From Pseudo-nitzschia pungens (lineage: Eukaryota > Bacillariophyta > Bacillariophyceae > Bacillariales > Bacillariaceae), in the NCBI GenBank assembly GCA_037355855.1, contig CM074763.1, forward strand, positions 1,364,001 through 1,428,000: DNA of 64,000 nucleotides, given 5' to 3'. Position numbers and translations under genes: made by a program. Below, piece by piece: positions 1 through 11,171 of the stretch (position 1 is the stretch's first letter; each line of letters opens with the position of its first letter). The notes beneath the pieces are model-generated. The model was not told the DNA's origin. It saw only the letters and a program-made list of their open reading frames with translations, and made no database searches.

Positions 1-1986
1 TAGCAACTTGCTTCCTTTCCCGCTGGGCTGTAAAACAACAACGACGAGTTTGCAAAATGCGAAGGCTATAGTTGAGTCTAAACGGTCTCGATCGCTTGTA
101 GCGACAGGAATTACTTCAAGCGTCACGCACGTTACCAATCGTCACTCACCATTTTAATTCGAATGCCTTTTTCAATATACGAAAAATGATGTGAAATAGA
201 TGTGTGGTTTGTTTGGCGACAAAGTACCGGTAGGCTGTTTCTGATGGAGGGATTTTTCACTACAAAGGAATGAGGTGTCGGCGGTTCACTTTTTATTGTT
301 TCGTTAGTAGCTATGACGTCGAAGCTTGCTGCTTTTTCCAGTGTGATTTCTTTTGGGTTTTCTCTTTACAAGTCCTAGCATCTGTCGTACAGCACCCCAC
401 CATGGTCGGTGTTGGTCTTCTGACTTCCGTGCTTTCGTCGCAATCCAATCATCGTAAATTTCTGTGTCTTGGGACTCGCGCTGCTTTGCGTCTGTCCTCT
501 GCTCTGACGAAAATCCGCGCGAAAGTGAGTCCCGGCAGGAAGTGAGGAAGTGAGAATTGTGAGAATCGGGAAACAATCGGGACGGGGATCAGGAATCATC
601 GTTATTGCGTCGACGATGATTCTTCGATTTTCGATTCATTCATTCCGTCAAATGTGACAAGCAACGAGGACATGCCAAAGGGTAGAAAATCGACGAGAAA
701 CGGCAAGTCGAGGATCCAAATTTTTTTAGTACTATCCCGCTATGGTATCGATAATTCATCTGCTTTACGAAATACAAGAAGTGACTCGTCCGAGACAGCA
801 GGGACGACCGTTTGATCAACGCCTATACACGTGAACTCCATGGTCCTGTATGATAGGAGTGCGAATAGATGCTAACGAATGTTTCGAATCGTTCAGATTG
901 CAGATTGGCGTACGACTCTTTCAATTGTAATTATTGAGTTTTAGATTCTCCCCAGAAGTTCTTCTATATCTGTGTATGCTATTCGAAAGACAACGAATGC
1001 AACTATTGATTTGCTGATCAAAGATTGTTTGTTCTTCTGTCGAAATAATCAGAGTACCATTCTATGAACGGAATGGTGTTTTTGAGCCATTCATCGTCGT
1101 TACCTCGCCCACAGGACTCGGATCTGTCGGTGGGCCGCGAGGTCTTTTTTGATCTGACCGATAAACACTGTAGAAAGATCCAGAATAGATTTCTGATTCC
1201 CTGTCCTTTATTCTTTCGCTGTTCGGTTCTGTTGTCGGGATCGCACTTTGTATCGGGGTGAACTTTTTGTTTGGAAATATTGGCATCCGAATATCGATTT
1301 CGGAAAGAGTTCCAATTTTCCGAATTCGTCACTCCAAATATCGTTCTCTTCGAAGGAATGTCGAAGTAGTCCTCTGACGCCATTGATTGTCTCGACCTTG
1401 GGCACGCCGACCTTTGACCAAACTTTCCTTTGATGAACATCGGGCGACAGTGCTTTGACTGGATTTGAATGATAGAAATAGTCTCTTTCACCTTTTGAAG
1501 GCGATTAGCACATCATCAAGGAAGGTCGAAACTCGACACATTCAGATATTGAAAGAGAGAAAAACTATGCCGACGGCGCAAGCAGGACAAAACTGTACTT
1601 TATTCAATCAAACTCGGAACCTCGGAACCACGACTGATCAATGGTCCAATGATAAATCTACTATCATGTTTTATATTATTATTCATCAATTTGGAAATAA
1701 CACGATCACGGATTCGAAACAAAGATGCTTGACCATCACCGCTATCGTGCTATGATCACACGTTGTTCACGATTGGTCATGATCTGTCCGAATCAAAACC
1801 TCTAGTTTCCAAAGTCTATAGTAATTTATGTGTAAGAGTAGTAATAGTCACCTGTCATATGTGTTGGGTGGGATGAATTTTTACTCCTGAAGCTTTGCTC
1901 TGCTTTCGGAATTCCACCTATGATTAGAGCAGATACCACAAAATTGGATGTGCGTTGTATAGAACAATTCACATGTCCTTACAATT
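1..1986. other. Left end, no confident gene
   Basis: I see no recognisable domain here. The longest open stretch is on the minus strand at about 1018-1491 (157 codons). It has no motif I can name, and a second open frame overlaps it at 1208-1405. It could be a small hypothetical gene or the 3' part of an unrecognised one. The stretch beside 1987 probably includes the 3' UTR of the phosphatase gene. Confidence 0.5.
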
Positions 1987-3485
1987 TTACAGGAGGTGTG
2001 GCTGATCGTCACCACGGCTTCCATCTTCTGTACACGGCTGCTGGAGATAGTGTGCATATCGATGTTTCTTTTCGGAAGGTTTGAGTATTTGGAAGCTGCA
2101 CATGAGGTTTTCGTCAATGGAAATCATCGCCCCGGCGTTGTCGAACTCTCCACAATAGTTGGGTGCGGAAAACAATGTGACGAGTCGTCGACCGGCAAAA
2201 AACTCGTATCCATCTTCGACCACTTGGTGGCCACGAACAATCAGATCCAGGTCATGCCGTTCTAAAAAGTCCTCCACTACGTCCGCCCCAAAAACATAGG
2301 AAACCCCTCGATCGTTTTCGGCCCATCCCTGTTGACGAATGTGATTGGAACGGACAGAGTCGTGAAACGTGTGAGGTACATTATATTCCGTGGGAATTCG
2401 CACTACCGCTTTCGACCAACGTTCCACAAATAACGATGTGATCGTTGAGCGCCACACAGCAAAATGCATCGCTCCCAAGTCACATCCATCTATACTGTTC
2501 GCATTGTCCTGCATCGCAACATGCTTACCTTAATGCTGGCAGACGGATCGCTCCACAACAGATCGCACAGGAGCCCTCCATCAGGAACATCACAGGGTCG
2601 CTGAAGGTCGGCGATTTGCTGGAGATCTTGGAGTTCCGGACTGAGTCCCCCGTGCATGCACAATATTTTCTCGTCCACTAGTGCCGCCACCGGCAAGCAA
2701 TTGAAGACGTCGCTGAATATCTTCCACAATTTGATGCTGTAGCGTCGTTTGCACTCGTCGTAAAAGCCGTAGATACGGTTAATTCCCGCCGATTCGTGGT
2801 TCCCCCTCAACAAAAAGAAATTCTCGGGGTATTGGATTTTGTACGCGAGCATGAGGGATATGGTCTCGATGGACTGTTTTCCACGGTCCACATAGTCTCC
2901 GCAAAAGAGGTAGTTGGAAACCGGAGGGAAACCTCCGTACTCAAAGAGCCTCAGGAGGTCGCTGTATTGACCGTGGACATCTCCACAGATTTTGATGGGG
3001 GCCTCCAATTCTAGAAGCATGGACTGGTTCAGTATGATCGGTCGGGCACGCAAACACAAAAGCTTGATCTCTCGTTCCGTCAGTCGGGCCATGGTTCCGG
3101 GTGGTGAACCCCGCAGGCCCAACAGTCGCTGCGTTATGCCGATTATCGGCTCCATGCTTTGATCAATGATGGGAGGTGTCGCATCGGGAGCGTGCAGCCG
3201 CGAATCCTGTCGAGAAAGCGTCGAAGCTCCGGTTGTTGAGTGATGCATGGTCGACCCCGCAGAATTCGTGGTACTGTCGAGGAAGCCACGATTCAGGTTT
3301 GCAAGTGTTGCCGCATTCGTGTTTGCGGCGGGGGGAGATACAAAAAACGAGGAAATGGAACCGGGGCTGTCCATCGAAGTCGTTATGGTTAGCGGGCTCA
3401 CGCCTCTCGCGCTGCTGTTTGGAACGATTATTTCTTGCTCGTCCTGTCCACCATTGTTGCGGATGTTTTCGTCTCGGAGACCCAT
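1987..3485 (-). CDS. PP1-type Ser/Thr protein phosphatase catalytic subunit
   Basis: Metal-dependent phosphoprotein phosphatase of the PP1 family. Exon 1 is 2529-3485 and exon 2 is 1987-2328. The intron (2329-2528) has donor GTAAGC after AAG and acceptor CAACAG before GGATGGGCC, joining SDPSASIK to GWAENDRG exactly where PP1 proteins read WSDP...GWGENDRG. The catalytic signatures appear in order: [29 protein letters not shown], then [14 protein letters not shown] and CSFQILKP. The product is about 432 residues, against about 330 for animal PP1. The excess is a Ser/Thr/Asn-rich N-terminal extension of about 110 residues before [16 protein letters not shown]. The SAPNYC motif marks the beta12-beta13 loop used by PP1 toxins and inhibitors. 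The C-terminus is short and lacks the TPPR site of animal PP1. Family assignment is secure; targeting partners are unknown. Confidence 0.95.
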
Positions 3486-4534
3486 TCTTCACCTCTTTTG
3501 ATAATAACTTGTATAACTCCAAGGCGGTGGATCGACTTTCCTGGATGCTTTCACTCGATCGTACCTTTGTTTAGTTTCGAATAGTTATAGATGTAAGATT
3601 GTATTATATATGCACGTCCTCTCTTTTAACAAATCATTTTGCAATTTGTTCTGTTCATCGATGATCGGCTGCAATCCAAGTCCATGATACTAATACTGTG
3701 TGAGTTTGAAGGATGCTGTTCTCAAAACCGAAGCAAGTATTGGGTTGTTCTGTTCGCCTTGGCCGGTTCTTGGCATAGAATGTGGTTTGCCTCTGCACAG
3801 GTTCGCGTCGTGATAGTGACAGACAACAAATCGTTGTCACTTCTTTTTTGGCAAGAAGAACAACCTCATGGAACAGAACGAAAAAATAACAATGATGTGT
3901 TGCAACATGAAAATTCGAAGTCGTGCGGCCTTGTTTTCGCGTTACAGCTGGCTCGGTACGAGGGAAGGGCCTAAACCGAAAAAAACAAATTCAGCACGTC
4001 TTCCGTTTTCCTGTATGACCTCAGAAAAGTGAAAGTTTCGTTTTACTACTATTTGGCCCACGCGCTATCACTTATCTACACATGGCTGTCACAAAAGGGT
4101 GCTGAGAAGAAATTTCAACTTTAGCTTTTTAGACTTTCAAAATCGTTTTTGATTGATTCGGAATTTCGAGAGAGTGAGTCTTCCTCCCTCAGTCATAATA
4201 TGTAAAGTACCTCGTATCCATACGATCATCAATTATTTTTTTTAATTGTATCTTTTCAGGCAGGCGCAAGAGCCGTTACTCTAAGGCCAAATCTGGTGCG
4301 ACTGAGTTCTCAAAATGCAACCAGATTTTGATGTGACGCACAAACAAAATCGTTTCCGCAACACAACCGTTGAAGGAACAAACTGTCGAACTTCAGAGGT
4401 CGAACATGGAGATCGTCATTCAGCAAAACAATAATAGATGCAAACACGAAGCAACAGAAGTCGAGCGATAATTAAGGAACACAAGACAAATTCCTGACGT
4501 ACTGTTCCACAAACTCTCCCGTGGAAAGACTTCT
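3486..4534. other. Divergent intergenic region, PP1 / PrimPol
   Basis: About 1.05 kb between two divergent start codons, so it should hold both promoters. It is A+T rich near 4220-4250. I see no gene in it. Confidence 0.5.
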
Positions 4535-7106
4535 ATGAGCTCGCTTTCACCACCATCAAAGTCGTCACGTCGTCATCGAAAATCTTCGTCTAGCTCTTCC
4601 AGGAAAGGCAAAAAATCCGCTCTCAAAAATATGGCTGTTATCGAACCCTCCTCGCCTTTGTCTCCTTCCTCCTGGCGACTAGAGAGAAAACAATCGGCAA
4701 CGAAACGATCGTATGGGATCTCTCCTGCCCGATTCCATGCGAAACAAGAAGGGCGTACCCTTAACTTCGAAAACGACCAAAATGAATCATCGTTTTCAGA
4801 ATCGTTTTCAGAATCAGTTCCTCCGATGAAAAATCAAACACCTGTACCGGCATGGAAGCAACAAATAGAACGGAATCTGCTCATTCAGGACCAAAAAGCT
4901 TTCATGAGTGAACTCGAATTGAGGCGCAAAGGCTTTCGTAGAATTACGCAACTGAAAACATGGCCCCTTCAAGATATGGCGTGAGTTACTGACGATATAT
5001 TGTGCAGTGTGAAATGAAGGACACAATTGATGTTTGGTCTCGTCTATTCAGACGCTTTGTGCATAGTTAACAATACCTTATTGATAACACCACTGATTGA
5101 TTCTCGTTTTCGTATTTTGCTCAGGATGGAACATCTCGATCATCTTCTGGGTGCAAACGCTAATTTTCAGTTTCACGGGGGTGATTATCTCTCTGCGGAA
5201 TCTTCTAGTTCAATTTCATCTGTCGAATCGTCAAAGCCACGCCTTACGGTACACTCGGAAACGGCGATTACACGAAAAAAAGCGACACCCAGACCTGACA
5301 GAACAGCTACAAATCAAAGCAACAAAAACACAGAGAGCCAGCAGAACAGAAATGATGATAGTTTTATTGTTGAACAATCAGCAAGAGTTGCTGCGAAAAA
5401 ATTAAACACAGAACTAGATAAGACAGACCCCCTCGCAGACCATACAGAGCATCAAATATCACCTCTATGGAGTCTCGAGCCACGGATATTTGCAACCGAA
5501 AAAGGAAACGGGAAACGGAAGTATCTTGTTGGACAATTCGGTCGGATCGCTGACTGGTATTGGCGCAAAACAGAACCCACATCTCGGCATTTGTACGAAG
5601 TTATTCGGGAAGGTTCTCCTTGTCGCTTGTACTTTGATTTGGAGTTTAGTCGAGCCCACAACCCATCGGTTCCCACCGTACAAGTTGCTTCGCGAGCTTG
5701 AAGATGAGTTGGCTGTAGAGCTCGAAATTCATTACGGAAAATATTTACCACGACTCCAATCATCACAAATCATCAATCTTGATTCTTCTAATGAGAAGAA
5801 ATTTTCACGGCACTGGATTGTTCATTTGCTTTCCGAGCCCGAAGAGAAAGTAGATGCCGAAACCACAGCCAACAAAAAACGACAAGAGTTCCTCTTCAAA
5901 GATGCCCCTACCGTGGGTCGATTCATCAAGCGGATGGTGGGCAGGCTGGCTGACGAAATCGGAGTGGAAGGTGGAGACTTCGCGAAAAAAAGGCCAGCTT
6001 TGTCACAGTACCTGTTTGTCAACACTAAGGACGCTGGCAAGCAGACTTGTTTCATTGATTTAGGTGTCTACACACGAAACCGACTTTTTCGGTGTTTGGG
6101 AAGTAGCAAGAAAGGGAAGAAGACAACTCTAGAAGTGGTGCTGAGCGAAGGAGAAGAAAAAGACAAAAAATCATTACAAGAAACGGAAGACAAAGAAGAT
6201 AGCAATGACCAAGCTTTTGGTGATTCCATCCGTTCCTACTTTCCGCTCAGTATGCCACCAAGAAAGGAAGCATCATCATCTCAATCAATAGACATTCAAT
6301 CTTTGGATGATTTTATTGTCGCTAATGACTGGGAACCCCACGCTCGAGCACTAGCCGATAGTCTTGTGGTACCACTGAATCAAGAATCATTGTCTTTAGC
6401 ATCGACAAGAGATTGCGACAACGACAACAATCTCAGCAAAATTCTAGAAGTGGAAGAAGGCTCTACCGGTTCAAGTTCGATTTCTGCCTTCATCGGGAAT
6501 TCTACAGCAGGTACGCAACGTAAATATCCCCCCACCATGTTAATGACGCGTCAGGGAAGTCCGGTTCCTTCTTTGGATCAGTACGTTGTTGACTGTTTAA
6601 GTAGTCGAGGAGGCGTGCAGGGTTCCATACGTGCTTGGTCGATTGAATATGGACCTCGCGAAACTCCTGTTTCATTTACTTACCATATACAAAAAAATCG
6701 ATTCTGTGAGATCATAGGACGATCGCACAAATCAAACAATATATACTGGACTATTGATCTAAGCTCCTGGACCTGCATTCAAGGATGTTTCGATCGTGAA
6801 TGCTATGGCCGGGGAAGTCCGATACCGATACCAAACGAAGGTCAGAAAGATGGGAAAGGGGGAAGACTTAACAAAATTCAGCAAGAATTCGAAGCTTGGC
6901 AAGAAGAAGAATTCGAGAAGGCTTTGATGGCTCTAAATCTTGACGATGCAGTTGTACCCCGTAACCACAGTGAACCCAATCGGTCACAATCCGATCTCAG
7001 TAAAAAGGAGGACACTGGAAACTTAGAAACATCGGACGATTTGGATATACTTTCTGACGATGTTTTGCTACAAGCTGTTTTGGACAACCCAGAACTGTTC
7101 CCCTAG
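4535..7106 (+). CDS. PRIMPOL: PrimPol, DNA-directed primase/polymerase
   Basis: Archaeo-eukaryotic primase-like enzyme that reprimes stalled forks. Exon 1 is 4535-4980; the intron 4981-5124 (GTGAGT...TGCTCAG) splits an Ala codon; the remainder is 5125-7106. The AEP core has motif I in CRLYFDLEFSRAHNP (DxE metal ligands), NLDSSNEKKFSRHW (the SxH motif region) and FIDLGVYTRNRLFR (third acidic residue). The C-terminal zinc-knuckle region reads FCEIIGRSHKSNNIYWTIDL then CIQGCFDREC, matching the Cys-His-Cys-Cys knuckle of human PrimPol. The last residues, ILSDDVLLQAVLDNPELFP, are acidic and amphipathic like the RPA-binding motifs. The product is about 808 residues against 560 in human, from a basic Ser-rich N-terminus and an inserted acidic linker. 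The reading frame shifts by one base at about 5665-5690, just after the DxE motif; removing one base gives a continuous protein. No plausible intron explains it. Confidence 0.9.
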
Positions 7107-7186
7107 CACTATTTATATTGCACATATTCATGTTAAATTAGAGTGGAAAGACTTCTTTTTCAGAAAACGGCCCTATGTATCAATCT

Positions 7187-8765
7187 TTAAAAACTGCCAA
7201 CGATTCTACGTATCAGACTATCAGCACTCTCCATGAGGTTGGTCGGTCGCTTGTCGAATTTGCTAAATACCTTGCGCATGATTTCGCGGCGACACCGTAC
7301 TTTGTTAAGCCAAAACCCCTGAATATCGTATCGTCTACTTGCCGGGTCCGAAAACAAGACCTCGTACCCTCTTTGTCGATAAAACTCAAGCCCTTTCGTA
7401 TTGTAGTCTTCCACCTCCAGGACGATCTCGTTCATGTTCCAACCGTTCCGAACATGTTCCTCGCAGGCCTCCAGCAATTTGGAACCAATGCCGTACTGGC
7501 GAGCCGCTTTGATGACCGCAAGATTCGTGAGAACGGGTCGCATGGGTCGTTCGTTGAAGGAAAATCCTTCCAGCACGGAGGCCACGTCGGGAGGGGACGA
7601 TTCGGTCGCTTGTCCCAGCCCGTAGGGCCGCTGCGTGATCTCGACGAAACCCAGCAGGTCGCCCCGGACGAAACAATCCCCGCCGCCGTCGCCGTCGTTC
7701 ACGAGTTTCCGGCGGTTGCCCTTCGCATCCGGCGAGGCGGAGAGGGACCTCCATGTTGTAGGCTCCCTCCAGCTCCTCCTCCATCAACAGGGGTCGCGAA
7801 AGAACGTCGGTCACGTCCGTGGTCCGCTTTACCTCGTAGGCCAGAAACATCTCGTTCGTGGTTTCGTAGCGATCCCGCCTTCTCTCCAGATCGGCCGCTT
7901 GCAAGTTTTTGAGGTAATTGATTTGCCATTCCTTCACGAAACTGACGGTTCGGAAAAAAAAGCAGCGCGGATGAGATACCCACGGTGCAGGTGCAGGTGC
8001 AGGTACAGGTACAGGGACAGGCGGAGTATGACAAACAGTTATTTCCCCGACCCAATTTTCGAAAACAAAAACTTACTTGACCCTCCCTTTGCCACTGGGA
8101 TCCAGCAATTCCTGTTGGGTCGGTTGCGAAAAAAAATAACAGTAGGAGATGGTAAGAAAACACTGCGGCTGCGAAAATGGAAACGAACCCAATCTCCATT
8201 GGAACGAATCATTTTGTTCCATTTCATTCCATTTCGTATCTCTGCCGGCACGCAAGCCATTGACGGAACGCCCTTCGGCGCTGCTTGCTACGGACCTTGA
8301 AAAAGACATCGATGCACAAATTGCTGATCGTTTTGTAAATGGCGTCGCCCGAGGGTTCGGTCCGCGATATGGATTCGATGAGGAACGCCGGCGCCCGGAC
8401 CTCGTCGCTGTCCGGGTTGCCGAGGCCCCGCTCACCAACGTCCACAAAAAACGGAATGGAGGCACCGAGAGGTCGTCGTATCCTTCCGCCGACCCGAACC
8501 GAGCCTTGTTCATTTCCTCGCTGTTGCAGTTGCCGTTGCAGCTTGCAGTTGCTGTATCGGTATCCGCGGTCGATGCCGGCAGGGATGCGGGAAGGACGCC
8601 GGCGAAAAGGCATCCGCGAAGGAACGAGAAAATTCCCGTGTCACCATCGGCAGGATTTCGTCGACTCGAGAACCCGCGGGACACAACCGCAAGCACCAGT
8701 ATCAGGGAGGCTGTCGCATTGCGGGAGAAACGCGGTATCCTTGTTCGAGGTGTTCGCGAAGCCAT
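7187..8765 (-). CDS. GNAT-family N-acetyltransferase, possibly plastid-targeted
   Basis: Acetyl-CoA-dependent GNAT enzyme. The acetyltransferase core lies in 7187-7702: VLTNLAVIKAARQYGIGSKL is the beta4/alpha3 acetyl-CoA-binding region (Q/RxxGxG/A type) and NTKGLEFYRQRGYEVLF is the C-terminal alpha4-beta7 signature. Upstream coding sequence continues at 7703-7937 (WQINYLKNLQAADLERRRD, DVLSRPLLMEEELEGAYN). After an intron containing a hexamer repeat, it resumes at about 8290-8765 (SIPFFVDVGERGLGN). The chosen ATG is at 8763-8765. It opens with a basic N-terminus, a hydrophobic core (SLILVLAVVS) and then RGFSS, compatible with a secretory or plastid bipartite leader. The frame is broken at about 7705 and about 8445-8465, the latter at an A6 run on the plus strand, and the exon boundaries of the middle intron are not resolved. 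Substrate (protein or small molecule) is unknown. Confidence 0.75.
7984..8020. repeat. GGTGCA/GGTACA hexamer tandem repeat
   Basis: About six imperfect hexamers, GGTGCA drifting to GGTACA. It sits in the inferred intron of the GNAT gene. Simple slippage repeat. Confidence 0.85.
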
Positions 8766-9665
8766 GATCCCGAACAATAAAAAATACTTAATTCCGATGG
8801 ATGGATGATTCGTTGGATCGATCGCGCTGTGTGTTCGGTGTTGTGCTGACTACAGTACTTTCCGCCGTGCGCCCCGAAAATGGATCGCGGTCCAAAACTA
8901 CCGTTCCTATTATTTCGGCTTTCGATCTCCGCCTTTGATCTTCAATCGCGGCAACTAAGTTACTGTATCGTCGGATTTGTTCGGCGCAAAGGACTGTCTA
9001 TCTATCTTTCGGCTTCTGACACCACGGCAACGCCAAGCAAGAAAAACGCCAACGAAAAAGAATATTCACAAAGAAAACGAAAACAAGAGCGAAACATGGA
9101 GCCGAACGCAACTCTGTACTTGCGCTGTACCGGTACCCGTACCTGGTACCGGTAGCTCCACCGTAGTACGTTGCTACACGTACGAGTATTACTTCAGTAA
9201 CTAATGACAAATCACTCAATGACCGACTCTTTCGAGTCACTCAGTCATACGAGTCGACTTCCTTCGTTCGTACTCACGAGTCAGAGTGAAATACATATGA
9301 TACATATCTACAGATCTTTAGGATTAGGAACCAAGACTTCAAAACAAAATCAAAAAATACATACGGTAAGATTATGTGTACCGTGTACGAAGTAAGCTAC
9401 CGGACTACAAGTGCTGCTTGTACGAAGTAAGGTTACTACGTACGAAGTAGTTCGTATCTTGTACGCTAGCGGTAGATTTCATACATCTTGAGAATCCTTT
9501 GTTCCTTTGATTTGCTAGCTATTTCGCACGTTTAGTCTGAGAGCAACACATGACATGACCATAAATCTTACCGTCAACCATCAACAAGACGAAAGCCTAC
9601 AACACGGGATTCCATTCAACTTCGACAAGCCGTAGCAAACAAGGCCCGGCGCAAAAGGATTCAAC
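8766..9665. other. Intergenic, GNAT / MOSC promoters
   Basis: Divergent promoter region of 900 bp, dense in intergenic words: TACCGGTACC at about 9130, several GTACGAAGTA and GTAAGGTTAC around 9390-9470, and clustered GAGTCA/TGACTC around 9200-9285. I see no gene. Confidence 0.6.
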
Positions 9666-10929
9666 ATGTCGATTTCCGATGTCATTGTCAACACAGATTC
9701 TCGAGCCGTCGCGGTAACATCGGTACTCATACTGATGTCTGTCTTTCTCGGAATCCCGTCCCTGGTTCCTGTTCTCCGATGGATCGTTTCGACCATTCGT
9801 CTCCGGTGGCTGCTCCGAAGCGGCGGAGGCAACGCGAACGACGACGACGACGACGACGGCGACGGCAGTGGCTTTGCTGTCTCGGGTCTGTTCGTTCATC
9901 CGGTCAAGAGCATGCGGGCCGTATCGCTATCGGAATCGACCCTGGATCGGAAGGGCCTCTCGAGCGATCGCCGTTTCATGGTCGTTTACGAATTGCCACT
10001 CCCGCAGCACAAGACCGAGTGGAGAGAGGGCGACACGACCCATCGGTTCCTGACGCAGCGACAGTGCCCGTCCCTGGCGACCGTATCCGCGACGATCGAA
10101 TGGCGCGAACCGCGCCCTGGTGCTGGAGCGAAAGGTTTCGCCGTCGAAGGTCGGCGAGTCGGGGGAAACGGGTTCGGCAACGATCCGCGTTCCGCTCTTC
10201 GCTTTCGCTTTTGCCCGCGCAGCAAGGAGGAGCCGCCGAAAAAAACCTTTCTCGCGGGCATCTGGGACGACGTCGTTGCCGTCGACGACATGGGAGACGC
10301 CGCCGCCGCAGTTCCTCCAGGCCGTTGCGGACGCGGACGACGAGCTCGCGGCGTGCGGGGGCAAGCGGATCGTCCGCTTGGTGCGCGAATCCGAGACGAC
10401 CAAGCAGCCACCGGCCGGCATCGATCACCGAGAGTACGTCCCGGATTACGCCAAGGCCTGGAACGGCGGTCCGCTAGGGAAGCCCACGCTCACGGACGGC
10501 TTTCCGATTCTCATCGCCTCGGAGGCCTCGCTGGATGCCCTCAACGAAAAACTGGTCGCCGGTGGCAACGAGGCGATTCCCATGAGCCGCTTCCGACCCA
10601 ACATCGTGGTGCGGGGCAAGTCCCTCAAACCCTTCGAGGAGGACCGATGGAAGGTCGTGGCGATCGGAAGCGTCGTCTTTGCCATCGTCAAGGCGTGCCC
10701 GCGGTGCAAGCAATCCTGCACGGACCAAACCACCGGAGAGGTCAGCCCGAAAATGGAACCGGTCGAGACCATGAAGTCCTTTCGGCGATCCTCGGGCGAC
10801 GCGCCGCGGAACGGGTCCGTCTTTTTCGCCCAAAACGCCATTCCGATCGGAACGCTGGACGGCAAGACGATCAAGGTGGGAGACCCCGTGCGGGTTTTGG
10901 AACGGGGAGATCCCGTGTACATCGATTGA
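9666..10929 (+). CDS. MOSC-domain protein, mARC-like molybdenum amidoxime reductase
   Basis: Molybdenum-cofactor protein of the mARC/MOSC family, which reduces N-hydroxylated compounds with cytochrome b5. An N-terminal hydrophobic segment (about residues 15-45, VLILMSVFLGIPSLVPVL) would anchor it, as in human mARC at the outer mitochondrial membrane. A run of Asp follows. The MOSC_N beta barrel begins SGLFVHPVKSMRAVSL. The MOSC domain contains LTDGFPILIASEASLDALN, SRFRPNIVVRG and ACPRCKQSCTDQTTG, whose ACPRC cysteine is in the position of the Mo ligand, then ETMKSFRR and IKVGDPVRVL. The frame changes three times (about 10100-10120, 10185-10235 and 10295-10315). Conserved stretches remain in all pieces (FLAGIWDDVVAVDDMGD between the second and third), so I read one gene with base-call insertions. 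The locus is visibly more G+C rich than its surroundings. Confidence 0.85.
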
Positions 10930-11171
10930 GCCGCCGAGCGACACAGGGAGAGCAAACATCGCGGCGCGCCCGTGCCTTTGTTCGAACAGAACGAATCAAT
11001 CAATCGTACAAAATTTTGAACAACAAATTTTACTAGAGGTGACCAATTTTTTGTGACGAACGAACGTTGCGGGACGGACAACAAAGGTCTGTAATGGCTA
11101 GGTAGGTATCGATCTAGACTTATATAGTTTGTACGATCAAGTGCGGATTGGGCTTCGGTGCTAATGTCCTC

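Noticed and set aside
5673..5692. A 19-nt GT...AG intron to explain the PrimPol frame change
   Set aside because: It is in phase, but every other intron in the window is at least 91 nt. A one-base insertion is simpler and agrees with the other broken genes.
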